A stretch of DNA of 64,000 nucleotides, taken from Mogibacterium sp. (GTDB lineage Bacteria; Bacillota; Clostridia; Peptostreptococcales; Anaerovoracaceae). The notes under the pieces are model-generated. The model made no database searches, was not told the DNA's origin, and saw only the letters and a program-made list of their open reading frames with translations. This document shows, piece after piece, positions 42,005-50,782 of the stretch. The position numbers and the translations under genes were made by a program. Numbering within the stretch: position 1 is the stretch's first letter; the number at the start of each line of letters is the position of its first letter. The stretch is taken from contig JAFQZQ010000041.1 in NCBI GenBank assembly GCA_017405845.1, positions 62,001 to 126,000 on the forward strand, given 5' to 3'.

Positions 42005-43432
42005 TTATTTCCAGCAGTCTACCTTGTCATCAGACAGGCCGATGCTTGCTGCCTTGAAGTGAGGTGCCTTGCCCTCTTTCTTCTGCTTTGTGTAGTCGTC
42101 AAGAGCCTTGACAGCAACTCCACCGAGGATAGCGATGGTTGGGATGTTGCAGACTACCATGAGTCCCTGGAACATATCAGCTGTATCCCATACGAGACCT
42201 GCGCTTGAGATAGCTCCGAGGAATACGAGGAAGATAGCGATGATTCTGAAGATCGTTACCTCTGTCTTTGTCATGTCTCTCTTGAGAATGAATGCGAAGC
42301 AGCCTTCGCAGTATGAATAGTTACCGATCAGTGTTGTGAACGCGAACAGTGTCATCGAAATAGCGATGAAGACAGGTCCGAAACCACCGAGCGATGTGTG
42401 GAGGCATGTCTGTACATATCCAGCCGCGTTAGCTCCGCCGTCCTCAAGTACGAAGTCAGCAGGATTTACCGACATTGTGGACAGGCACATGAAAGCTGTT
42501 GCAGAGCAGATCAGCAGTGTGTCGATGAATACGGACAGTGTCTGAACGAGACCCTGCTTAACCGGGTGAACTACGTCAGCCTTAGCTGCAGCGTTCGGAG
42601 CAGAACCCATACCAGCTTCGTTGGAGTAAAGACCTCTCTTGAGACCCCACATGATAACGGATCCTGTGAAACCTCCGAAGATTGCCTGGAAGTCAAATGC
42701 TGTGCTGAAAATCAGCCCGAACATTGCTCCGAAGTTCTTTGCGTTGAGAACGAGAACTACGAGAGAAATAGCAACGTAGAGAACTCCCATTACAGGTACG
42801 AGGAATCCTGTTACGTCTGTCAGTTTCTTTGCTCCTCCGAGGATAGTAGCGGCAAAGAATACAGCCAGGATAACTCCGATTACCATAGGAGTCGACTTTT
42901 CATTGTAGAAGCTGAAAGTTGCGAATGTCGACTGGAGGTTGAATGCAGCGAGCATGTTGTAACCTACGGCATATGTGAAGATGATCAGTATCGAGAAAAT
43001 GACACCGAGCCATCTCTGGCCGAGGGCGTTCTGCATGTAGTACGAAGGTCCTCCATAATATGTGCCGTCATCAGCTTTCTTCTTATAGATCTGTGCAAGT
43101 GTGGACTCGATGAATGCGTTGGCGCCGCCGAAGATGGCTGTGATCCACATCCAGAAGATGGCTCCAGGGCCACCGAGAATGATAGCTGTACAAACACCGA
43201 TGATGTTTCCTGTACCTACACGGGAAGCTGTCGAAACCATCAGAGCTCCGAATGACGAAATGCCCTTTTCATCAGCAGGCTTTTCGCTGACTACCTTGAA
43301 CATCTCACCGAACATACGGATCTGTACACCCTTTGTTCTGATCGTGAAATAGATGCCTACAGCGATCAGGAACAGAGGTACTACGTATGGCTGGTACAGC
43401 CAGTTGTTCATGAAACCTACAAAACCACTCAT
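42005..43432 (-). CDS. Sodium:alanine/glycine symporter (AGCS family)
   Basis: A 475-residue membrane transporter that imports alanine or glycine with sodium. About eleven hydrophobic segments are present. Family motifs include STASRVGTGNIIGVCTAI (about 49-66), the GGPGAIFWMW stretch and NEAGMGSAPNAAA (about 272-284). The upstream promoter is TAGACA-N18-TAGAAT at 43514-43543. The 80-nt leader before ATG has AAAGGAG. Confidence 0.93.
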   Translation of the reverse strand: MSGFVGFMNNWLYQPYVVPLFLIAVGIYFTIRTKGVQIRMFGEMFKVVSEKPADEKGISSFGALMVSTASRVGTGNIIGVCTAIILGGPGAIFWMWITAIFGGANAFIESTLAQIYKKKADDGTYYGGPSYYMQNALGQRWLGVIFSILIIFTYAVGYNMLAAFNLQSTFATFSFYNEKSTPMVIGVILAVFFAATILGGAKKLTDVTGFLVPVMGVLYVAISLVVLVLNAKNFGAMFGLIFSTAFDFQAIFGGFTGSVIMWGLKRGLYSNEAGMGSAPNAAAKADVVHPVKQGLVQTLSVFIDTLLICSATAFMCLSTMSVNPADFVLEDGGANAAGYVQTCLHTSLGGFGPVFIAISMTLFAFTTLIGNYSYCEGCFAFILKRDMTKTEVTIFRIIAIFLVFLGAISSAGLVWDTADMFQGLMVVCNIPTIAILGGVAVKALDDYTKQKKEGKAPHFKAASIGLSDDKVDCWK

Positions 43433-43513
43433 ATGAATCTCCTTTAGCCTAATACTTTAAAAATCTTTACAGGGAATGCCGTTTGCATGACAATCCGCCT
43501 AATTATTGTGTGT

Positions 43514-43543
43514 ATTCTATCAAAAAAGCTCGTAGTTTGTCTA
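43514..43543 (-). promoter_or_regulatory. Promoter of the alanine symporter gene
   Basis: TAGACA (43538-43543) and TAGAAT (43514-43519) on the minus strand, spacer 18 bp, about 80 bp before the start codon. Confidence 0.5.
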
Positions 43544-43590
43544 TAATGTGAACAAATTGTGATGAAAAATGTATAATTGTATACAATAAA

Positions 43591-43619
43591 GCGAGCGTCT
43601 GCACATTGCAGACGCCCGC
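43591..43619 (-). terminator. Terminator after the YbaK gene
   Basis: GCGTCTGCA and TGCAGACGC form a perfect nine-pair stem with a three-base loop, extended by GCG/CGC, followed on the minus strand by TTTATTGT. Confidence 0.8.
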
Positions 43620-43633
43620 GCAATTAATTATTT

Positions 43634-44122
43634 CTATAATTTGACAAAGTGCAGCTCATTGCCGTGCTTTTTAATAAGCTTTACAACATCGCGGGTGTTT
43701 ATGAAAACAGTGGCGGTGTTGTCACAAGGATGAATGCCCATTAGTTTGTTTTCAAAGTCCTTATCCATGAATACGACAACGTCCTTATCCTCGTTGGCCA
43801 ATACTCCGAAAGGAGTAACAGCCCCGCGGATGAGTCCCATCTTTTCCATCAGATCTTCTTCTGATGCAAACGTGAGCGGACGTGTATCCTGCGCTTTGCG
43901 GAACTCCTTGAGGTTAACCTTCTTATCTTCAAGACAGGTGATGAGATAGTACTTGCGCTTTTTATCATCGCGGACAAAGAGGTTCTTTGCGATCTGTTCA
44001 GGATGAGGCAGATTGCACTCAAGCATCTCGTCGATCGTGTAAACAGCCTTATGTTCTACTATTTCGTACTTGATCTTATTGTCATCAAGCAGTTTTACAA
44101 TGTCTTCCTTTGTAAGTGTCAT
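43634..44122 (-). CDS. YbaK/ProX-type aminoacyl-tRNA deacylase
   Basis: A 162-residue editing protein that hydrolyses mischarged tRNA, probably Cys- or Ala-tRNA(Pro). The catalytic-lysine region is HPEQIAKNLFVRDDKKRKYYLI (about 41-62) and GAVTPFGVLANEDKDVVVFMD follows the family pattern. It is 15 bp downstream of the HerA-like ATPase gene. The specific amino acid cannot be assigned from sequence alone. Confidence 0.88.
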   Translation of the reverse strand: MTLTKEDIVKLLDDNKIKYEIVEHKAVYTIDEMLECNLPHPEQIAKNLFVRDDKKRKYYLITCLEDKKVNLKEFRKAQDTRPLTFASEEDLMEKMGLIRGAVTPFGVLANEDKDVVVFMDKDFENKLMGIHPCDNTATVFINTRDVVKLIKKHGNELHFVKL

Positions 44123-44137
44123 AATGCTGCCCTTTCC

Positions 44138-45838
44138 TTATTTTCTGCCTGTAAGTGTTCCGAGAAGGTTGCGGCCGATGGCGGATCCGATGTTTCCTCC
44201 AATGGTGCGGCCTTTCTTTCCGAGTACGGCTTCACCGATGGTTTTTCCGATCTCTCTGCCAATGGTGCTGCCGGTCGATCTTATGACCTGACGGGTACCG
44301 GATTTACCGAGGTAGTTATCTGCTATCTCGCCGATCCCCCTGCCGCCGTCGTCGTCTGCCTTTGCGGCAGGTTTTACCTTAGGCTGCTGCACAGGCTGAG
44401 GATCCTCGTATTCAATGGTAATGCCTTCGTCGGCCGCGGGCTGCGCCTGCGGCGCAGCGGCAGGTATACCCGAAGTGTTGCCGTATACCTGCCCGTCAGG
44501 CGCGGTATAGGCCCCGGCGCCTGACGCCGCGGCACCCGGTACACGTCCCGTGATGACCTCATAAGCCGAAACGTTGTCCACCATTACCAGATATTTACTA
44601 TTAAGCGGCGAATAGTCCACCGCATTTCTTCTCTCCTCTTCTGTCAGGGCACCCATGCGGCTCTCCGGCGGAAGCACGAAAGCGTACTCAGCCATGGATG
44701 GCGCACCTTTCTCATCGAGCATTGATACCACGGCCTCGCCCGTACCGAGATTCTGCATCAGCTCCTTTGTATCAAACTCAGGATTCTCCCTGAAAGCATC
44801 CGCTGCTGCATTCAGCGCCTTCTGCTCGGCCGGCGTATAAGCATGCAGACCGTGCTCTATCTTGTTACCAAGCTGCGACATTACCGATCCCGGAATGTCT
44901 CCCGGACTCTGCGTAACGAAGAATACCGATACTCCCTTCGACCTGATCAGCTTTACTACCTGTTCTATCTTCTCAAGTAAGCTCTTTGACGCGTTCTTGA
45001 AGAGCAGATGTGCCTCATCAAAGAAGAACACGATTTTTGGCTTTTCCGGATCTCCTACCTCCGGCAGCACCTCAAACAGCTCTGACAGCAGATACAGCAT
45101 GAATGCCGAATACAGTCTCGGCTTGTTGATGAGCGTCTCGGCGTCAAGGATGTTGATGATGCCCCTTCCATCCGGTGCTGTCAGGAAGAGATCCCTTATA
45201 TCTATAGCCGGCTCACCGAAGAAGATATCTGCCCCCTCGGACTCGAGCGCAACTATCGCTCTTATTATTGCGGATGCCGACTGCTGCGGTATAAGGCCGT
45301 AATCCATCTTGAACTCGCTCGAATGGTCGGCGCAGTACTGCAGAGTGGCCTTCATGTCTTTTGTATCCGTGAGAATAAGGCCCAGATCGTCAGCTATCTT
45401 GAAAATGACCTGCATCAGCTCGGTCTGAGTGTCGTTAAGGTCGAGTACCTGGCTGAAGAGCAGCGGTCCCATCTCCGACACGGTGGTGCGGAGCGGTGTG
45501 CCATTCTGTGCATATATGTCGAAAACAGATACCGGGAAGCCGCGATAGCTGAAGCTGTCCCTTATCTCAAACCGGTCGAGTCTTTTCTGCATGCCCTCGC
45601 TGTCAGTGCCCGGCACCGCAATACCGGCCATATCGCCCTTTACATCGGACATGAACACCGGAACTCCTATCTCCGAAAAGCTCTCAGCAAGCACCTTGAG
45701 CGTTACGGATTTACCCGTACCTGTCGCGCCGCAGATAAAGCCGTGTCTGTTGGCCTTGTCCGGTCTCATGCATATCTTGTCGCTGAGTGTTTCGCCGTCA
45801 CCCTTTCTGGCGAAATAAATCAAACCGTTGTCTACCAT
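44138..45838 (-). CDS. HerA-like ATPase (DUF853 family)
   Basis: A 566-residue P-loop ATPase of the HerA/FtsK superfamily. Walker A is GATGTGKS (37-44), Walker B lies in KIVFFFDEAHLLF (about 270-282), and FVTQSPGDIPGSVMSQLGNK follows. The C-terminal ~110 residues are low in complexity, rich in Ala, Pro and Gln, and end in a repeated glycine-rich GxxIG pattern. DUF853 ATPases have no established biological role. I start at the ATG at 45838 (GAGGAG upstream). Confidence 0.87.
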   Translation of the reverse strand: MVDNGLIYFARKGDGETLSDKICMRPDKANRHGFICGATGTGKSVTLKVLAESFSEIGVPVFMSDVKGDMAGIAVPGTDSEGMQKRLDRFEIRDSFSYRGFPVSVFDIYAQNGTPLRTTVSEMGPLLFSQVLDLNDTQTELMQVIFKIADDLGLILTDTKDMKATLQYCADHSSEFKMDYGLIPQQSASAIIRAIVALESEGADIFFGEPAIDIRDLFLTAPDGRGIINILDAETLINKPRLYSAFMLYLLSELFEVLPEVGDPEKPKIVFFFDEAHLLFKNASKSLLEKIEQVVKLIRSKGVSVFFVTQSPGDIPGSVMSQLGNKIEHGLHAYTPAEQKALNAAADAFRENPEFDTKELMQNLGTGEAVVSMLDEKGAPSMAEYAFVLPPESRMGALTEEERRNAVDYSPLNSKYLVMVDNVSAYEVITGRVPGAAASGAGAYTAPDGQVYGNTSGIPAAAPQAQPAADEGITIEYEDPQPVQQPKVKPAAKADDDGGRGIGEIADNYLGKSGTRQVIRSTGSTIGREIGKTIGEAVLGKKGRTIGGNIGSAIGRNLLGTLTGRK

Positions 45839-45998
45839 TTGTTTACTCTCCTCTCGAGGTAAGCCCCTTTTCCGGCGGCAAAGCCGTTGCAATTAACGCA
45901 AATATTATACCATATGGCAGTGCCTTCAGTCTTTCAATGTTTACCTCGATGATATATTATTGTATGGTCAATCAATATAACGAAAGGCAACTGAAAAA

Positions 45999-48896
45999 AT
46001 GGAAATCAAGGACAATCTTCACGGTTTTACCGTGACTGATATACGCGAAATCAAGGAGATCGGCGGCAGACTCGTTGAGATGGTTCACGACTCTACGGGA
46101 GCAAAGCTCGTATGGGCCGACAACGGCGACGAGAACAAACTCTTCTCTGTCGGATTCAAAACTCTACCGGAAGACAGCACAGGTGTTTTCCACATCCTCG
46201 AGCATTCAGTACTTTGCGGTTCGGAAAAATATCCGGTCAAGGAACCGTTCGTTGAGCTGCTCAAGACATCGATGAACACCTTCCTTAACGCAATGACATT
46301 CCCGGACAAAACTCTCTATCCGGTCTCGAGCCGCATAGAGCAGGATTACCTCAATCTGTCCGAAGTGTATCTCGATGCTGTGTTCAGACCAAACATCCTG
46401 AAAGATCCTAACATTTTCTACCAAGAGGGCTGGCACATCGATACGAATGACGACGAGCCTGCATACAAAGGCGTAGTGTTCAACGAGATGAAGGGTGCTA
46501 TGTCTGAGGTCGATTCGATCGCAGACGAGGAAATGACAGGCATACTCTTCCCTGACAGCTGCTACGGCTTCAACTCGGGCGGAGACCCAAAGCACATCCC
46601 CGACCTCACATACGATTCATTTATCAGGCAGTACAAGCGCTACTATCACCCGTCAAATTCATACTTCTATCTTGATGGTGATGTTCCTCTTGACGCAACG
46701 CTTCAAATGATCGATGAATACATATCAGGTTACGACAGGCTCGATGACATTCCGCAGTTCGTTGAGCAGGTTCCGGTAAGAGGCGACAAGGTCGTAACTT
46801 TTGCGGCAAACAGTGAGGACGATAAGCCACTCATCTGTTTCGGAAAAATCATCGGAAGCTGGGCAGACAGAGACACGATGCTCGCGCTCAGCGTGATTCT
46901 CGAGCAGATATCAGACTCCAACGAGTCACCGCTAAAGCGTGCGGTGCTCTCGTCAGGACTCGCTGAAGACATGGAGATTTATGTAGCAGACGGCATAGGC
47001 CAGCCTTATCTCATGATGCTCTTCCGTGGAATTACCGATGGAGACAATAAAAAGCCGGATGTCGATGCGCTGAAAGCAATAGCTTCGCGCCTGCTGTCCA
47101 TAGTAGAAGAAACTATCAGAAAGATTACAGATGAGGGCTTCTCAAAGAGAGACCTCGAGGCGTCCGTAAATCAGACGGATTTCAGATTCAGGCAGTATCC
47201 TGAGCCGCAGGCACTTTACAGAATGATAGCAGCATATTCGTCATGGCTCTATGGCGGAGACCCTGCAACGTATCTCACCACAGATTCTGCAATCGAGAAG
47301 GTGCGCGCCGCGATAGATAACGGTGAAATGGAGAAGATCACAGCTGAGATTCTCGGCGACATATCCATGCTCTCGTCAGTGATACTTGTTCCTGACAATA
47401 CATATGCGGAGAAGACAGCTGCAGAAGAAGCTGCACGCGTCAAAGCTGCAGTAGATGCCCTCGATGAGACAGGCCAAGCAGCTCTACAAGAGCTAAACCG
47501 TTGCCTGCTCGAGTGGCAGCAAACGGAAGACAGCGATGAAGCCCTGGCTACCATACCACAGCTCAATTTAGCGGACATCGATCCTATGCCTCAGCTTATA
47601 CCTACCGAGGTGCAGGATGTATGCGGAGCAAAAGTGCTCTACCATCATGTTCCGTCAAACGGAATAGTGCATATCAACGCATACTTCCCGGTTACACAGC
47701 TTGAGCTGGCTGATCTCCCGGCAGCAGCGCTCATCACTGAGTTCTTCAAGGATCTTCCAACTGAGAACTATGATGTGCTCTCGCTTCAGAACGAGATCCG
47801 CATGTATATAGGTGCCATCTCCTTTGGGCTTGACATACTTGCCAAAGACAGTGACATGGAGGAATGCACCCCATGCATCAGAGTGAGGGCCTCGGTGCTG
47901 CAGGACAAGCTGCCGGAGGCCGAAGACCTCATAATTGAAATACTTACACGCACGCAATTTGGCGAAAAGTCGATGATCCGCGAGCTTATAACCCAGATAG
48001 ACGAGGATTCAAAACGCACCGCGATGGCCAACGGTCACCGTTTCGGCCTGCTCGAAGCCAGATCACACTGGTCAGCCAGGGATGCAGCCGCAGAAGCAGT
48101 CAACGGACACAGCTTCCTGCAGTACATGCATGGCATGAGCAAGGCTTCGGATGATGAGCTGGACGCATTTGCATCATTCGCAGAAGAAGTAATCAGAAAC
48201 AGCATCCGCAGGCAGAATGCCATCATAGGCGTAACTGCAGACGAATGTCCTGATATGACGAAACTCATGGAGATGCTTCCGGACGGAGCTGCAATGCCGG
48301 AGAAAGCGCACTACGAATCCTCACTGCCTCGCAGAATGGGAATCGAGATACCTGCCGCAGTCTCATACGCTGCCGAAGCATACGACCTGAAGCGCGACGG
48401 TCACAAGATGAGCGGAAACTTCCAGGTAGCTGCCAACATCATCTCGCTCTCACACCTTTGGAACAGCATCAGAGTACAGGGCGGTGCATACGGAGCCTCG
48501 ATGTCAGCAGGCAGAACCGGCGGTCTGCTGTGCTACACATACAGAGACCCTAGCCCGGGCCGTTCACTTGGAATATTCGGTACCATGGCAGACTTCCTGA
48601 CTTCATTTGCATCAGGCGAAACCGACATCGACGGTTTCATCATCTCGACCATCGCATCAACAGAGCCGCTGCTCTCACCTGCCGCAAAAGGCAGATCCGC
48701 AGATGACTTCTGGCTTTCGGGATTCACCGATGAAGACAGGATCAGGATCCGAAAAGAGATACTTGAAACAAAAACCGGTGATCTTACCGGCCTGAGCGAA
48801 GTCTTTAAAGATATGGCAGACAACTGCACAGTCTGCGTTGTCGGACCAAAGTCAGCCCTCGATGCCTGCGAGGACCTCGAGATACACGCACTGTAA
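45999..48896 (+). CDS. M16C zinc metalloprotease (PreP/presequence protease-like)
   Basis: A 965-residue peptidase of the M16C family, which degrades unfolded peptides in a closed chamber. The inverted zinc motif is HILEH (His65, Glu68, His69) with the distal ligand Glu163 in VVFNEMKGAMSE. Four homologous domains are expected; the C-terminal half has the RVQGGAYGASM segment. The length fits PreP/Cym1-type proteins. No signal peptide is seen, so it is probably cytoplasmic. GAAAGG lies upstream of the ATG. It has its own terminator. Confidence 0.92.
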   Translation: MEIKDNLHGFTVTDIREIKEIGGRLVEMVHDSTGAKLVWADNGDENKLFSVGFKTLPEDSTGVFHILEHSVLCGSEKYPVKEPFVELLKTSMNTFLNAMTFPDKTLYPVSSRIEQDYLNLSEVYLDAVFRPNILKDPNIFYQEGWHIDTNDDEPAYKGVVFNEMKGAMSEVDSIADEEMTGILFPDSCYGFNSGGDPKHIPDLTYDSFIRQYKRYYHPSNSYFYLDGDVPLDATLQMIDEYISGYDRLDDIPQFVEQVPVRGDKVVTFAANSEDDKPLICFGKIIGSWADRDTMLALSVILEQISDSNESPLKRAVLSSGLAEDMEIYVADGIGQPYLMMLFRGITDGDNKKPDVDALKAIASRLLSIVEETIRKITDEGFSKRDLEASVNQTDFRFRQYPEPQALYRMIAAYSSWLYGGDPATYLTTDSAIEKVRAAIDNGEMEKITAEILGDISMLSSVILVPDNTYAEKTAAEEAARVKAAVDALDETGQAALQELNRCLLEWQQTEDSDEALATIPQLNLADIDPMPQLIPTEVQDVCGAKVLYHHVPSNGIVHINAYFPVTQLELADLPAAALITEFFKDLPTENYDVLSLQNEIRMYIGAISFGLDILAKDSDMEECTPCIRVRASVLQDKLPEAEDLIIEILTRTQFGEKSMIRELITQIDEDSKRTAMANGHRFGLLEARSHWSARDAAAEAVNGHSFLQYMHGMSKASDDELDAFASFAEEVIRNSIRRQNAIIGVTADECPDMTKLMEMLPDGAAMPEKAHYESSLPRRMGIEIPAAVSYAAEAYDLKRDGHKMSGNFQVAANIISLSHLWNSIRVQGGAYGASMSAGRTGGLLCYTYRDPSPGRSLGIFGTMADFLTSFASGETDIDGFIISTIASTEPLLSPAAKGRSADDFWLSGFTDEDRIRIRKEILETKTGDLTGLSEVFKDMADNCTVCVVGPKSALDACEDLEIHAL

Positions 48897-48917
48897 ATCA
48901 TCTGTATTCAACACAAA

Positions 48918-48947
48918 AGGCGGTAACCACCAACGTGGTTACCGCCT
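48918..48947. terminator. Terminator after the M16 protease gene
   Basis: AGGCGGTAACCAC and GTGGTTACCGCCT form a perfect 13-pair stem with a four-base loop, followed by CTTCAATT. Confidence 0.7.
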
Positions 48948-48985
48948 CTTCAATTACCAGGTTTTCAAGCATCTTATTCGATCAG

Positions 48986-50623
48986 CTAGCATCCGCAGCC
49001 AAGCGGGTCATCTTCTTCAAACGAATACTGATATTTGAAGTTTTTACTGTTCTGACATGGAATATACTCGCCGTCGAATTCACCGTATGGGAACATAAAA
49101 AGATTAATAGATCCATCGGGATTCAGTACTTCTTTATATTCTCCCCCTGTATCTACACTCTGCGGAGGGTCAAGCCAGATATCTCTTCCCATATTGACAC
49201 AGATCCAGTTTTCCTCTGCATTGCCCCAGTATTTATCTTTGATACCTTCCCAGGTGATATCATGATCGGTCTTTGGGGGAGCGTCCAATCCACGCCCCTG
49301 CTTTATAGCTAAAGCCGGATCCACAGGGACCCATCCGTATCCAGGCAAATAAAACTCTGCTCTGCAGTTTGGTCCGAGGGTAGTAAACCTGAAGCCGTAA
49401 AGAGTTCTTGCAGGAATATCCTCTGCACGGCACAATGCAACAAACACCGAGTTCATATCCATGCAGGAACCTGCATTTCTTCCGCCTTCTTCTCCCTTGA
49501 AGCCTTTCAGAATACTAACGACATCACCAAAGATAACTGTCTTGTCATCAGTACGTATCATATTGTCACACATGAAGTCATAAATTGCGTGCGCCTGCTC
49601 ATAGACAGTCTCTGCACCTGCAGCAGAGACGATATCATCAGCTGTATTCTTGACAATGCCAGATTTCAGGTCACCGCTCCAATATGTTTCTTTTAGATAC
49701 TCTGCAAATCTCGTCCTATCGACAACTCCCTTTTCCATCGATGCTATTGAGTCTTTGCGCACAACCGCCTTTCTATATAAATCGTAGGATAAAGTTGCAT
49801 GGCGGTCCTTCGGATCAACATTCTCACTCCACTCAATGTACGCTTGTTTTCCTCCTGCGGAGTCTGTCACAAAGGCAGCTTTAGTATTTTCATCGTCGGA
49901 ATCATATTCAATTTTTTCTCTGGTGATTTTTTGGTTGCTGTCATCCTTAGGTACAGGCAACCATACTCTTGCCACCTTTCCTGCAGGATAGCGTTCTTCG
50001 TCTGTCAGATATACATCTAATGTAATTTTACCGGCTTTAGCTGGCACAACCTTGATTTTGACCTGCGCCTTAGTGGTCTTGTTTACCTTTGATGTTGCTG
50101 TAATAGTAACACTGCCCTTGCTGATTCCGGTAACAAGCCCTGAGTCCTCTACTATCGCAACACTCTCATCACTTGATTTAAAAGTTACGCTGTGACTGGC
50201 AGCGGATGGCACAACCGAATTGACAAATACGGTACAGTATTCGCCCACGCCAATTTCATCGCGAGTAGCAAGAAGGTTTATTTTCTGAGGTCCCTTCTTA
50301 ATGACTATCTTGATTTTTCTGATTGTTTTACCGTACTTAGCCTTAACATAGACAGTTCCGGCTTTAAGGCCCTTAACTGTAACTGTTCTTTTTTTGATGT
50401 TAGTAAGTTTTGCAATCTTTCGGTTTGATACAGACCACTTCACATTCTTATTAGCTTTGAGCTTTGAGGTCTGGGTGACAAATATTGTTTTTTTGCTCGC
50501 CGTGACCTTCAGTCTGGTGGCTGCGCTGACACACTCTGTACTTGCAATTATCGATACAAACACCATCATTGCAGTTATTGCAATTGATAATGCACGCATT
50601 GCATTTGACTTATGCTGCAGCAT
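48986..50623 (-). CDS. Secreted protein with Ig-like (BIG) and transglutaminase-like domains
   Basis: A 545-residue exported protein. The signal peptide (about 1-34, ending VSAATR) follows the ATG at 50623, chosen for AAGGAG eight bases upstream. Two bacterial Ig-like regions (about 35-200) have the pattern VTITATSKVNKTTKAQVKIK. The transglutaminase-like domain has Cys387 in GSCMDMNSV, followed by the C-terminal His/Asp region with GYGWVPVDPAL. The protein ends in DPLGCGC, an unusual cysteine-containing tail with no sortase motif. Activity as a protein crosslinker or peptidase is not established. It follows the rhodanese gene on the same strand. Confidence 0.85.
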   Translation of the reverse strand: MLQHKSNAMRALSIAITAMMVFVSIIASTECVSAATRLKVTASKKTIFVTQTSKLKANKNVKWSVSNRKIAKLTNIKKRTVTVKGLKAGTVYVKAKYGKTIRKIKIVIKKGPQKINLLATRDEIGVGEYCTVFVNSVVPSAASHSVTFKSSDESVAIVEDSGLVTGISKGSVTITATSKVNKTTKAQVKIKVVPAKAGKITLDVYLTDEERYPAGKVARVWLPVPKDDSNQKITREKIEYDSDDENTKAAFVTDSAGGKQAYIEWSENVDPKDRHATLSYDLYRKAVVRKDSIASMEKGVVDRTRFAEYLKETYWSGDLKSGIVKNTADDIVSAAGAETVYEQAHAIYDFMCDNMIRTDDKTVIFGDVVSILKGFKGEEGGRNAGSCMDMNSVFVALCRAEDIPARTLYGFRFTTLGPNCRAEFYLPGYGWVPVDPALAIKQGRGLDAPPKTDHDITWEGIKDKYWGNAEENWICVNMGRDIWLDPPQSVDTGGEYKEVLNPDGSINLFMFPYGEFDGEYIPCQNSKNFKYQYSFEEDDPLGCGC

Positions 50624-50667
50624 CTTTTCACTCCTTACCACCCCTTTCAGGGCTGACATCTTAGTCA

Positions 50668-50709
50668 AAAGGTGATGATCACACTACCTTTTATGCGATC
50701 ATCACCTTT
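50668..50709 (-). terminator. Hairpin between the rhodanese and transglutaminase genes
   Basis: AAAGGTGATGATC and GATCATCACCTTT form a perfect 13-pair stem. On the minus strand only three T follow it, so it is a weak terminator at best and may instead partly stop or stabilise transcripts. Confidence 0.45.
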
Positions 50710-50782
50710 CATTTATTTTCTAAATAATACTATCTAAACTTTAGAAAGTCTGGCTTTCTCTGTTCAGCAGATTCAGAATATG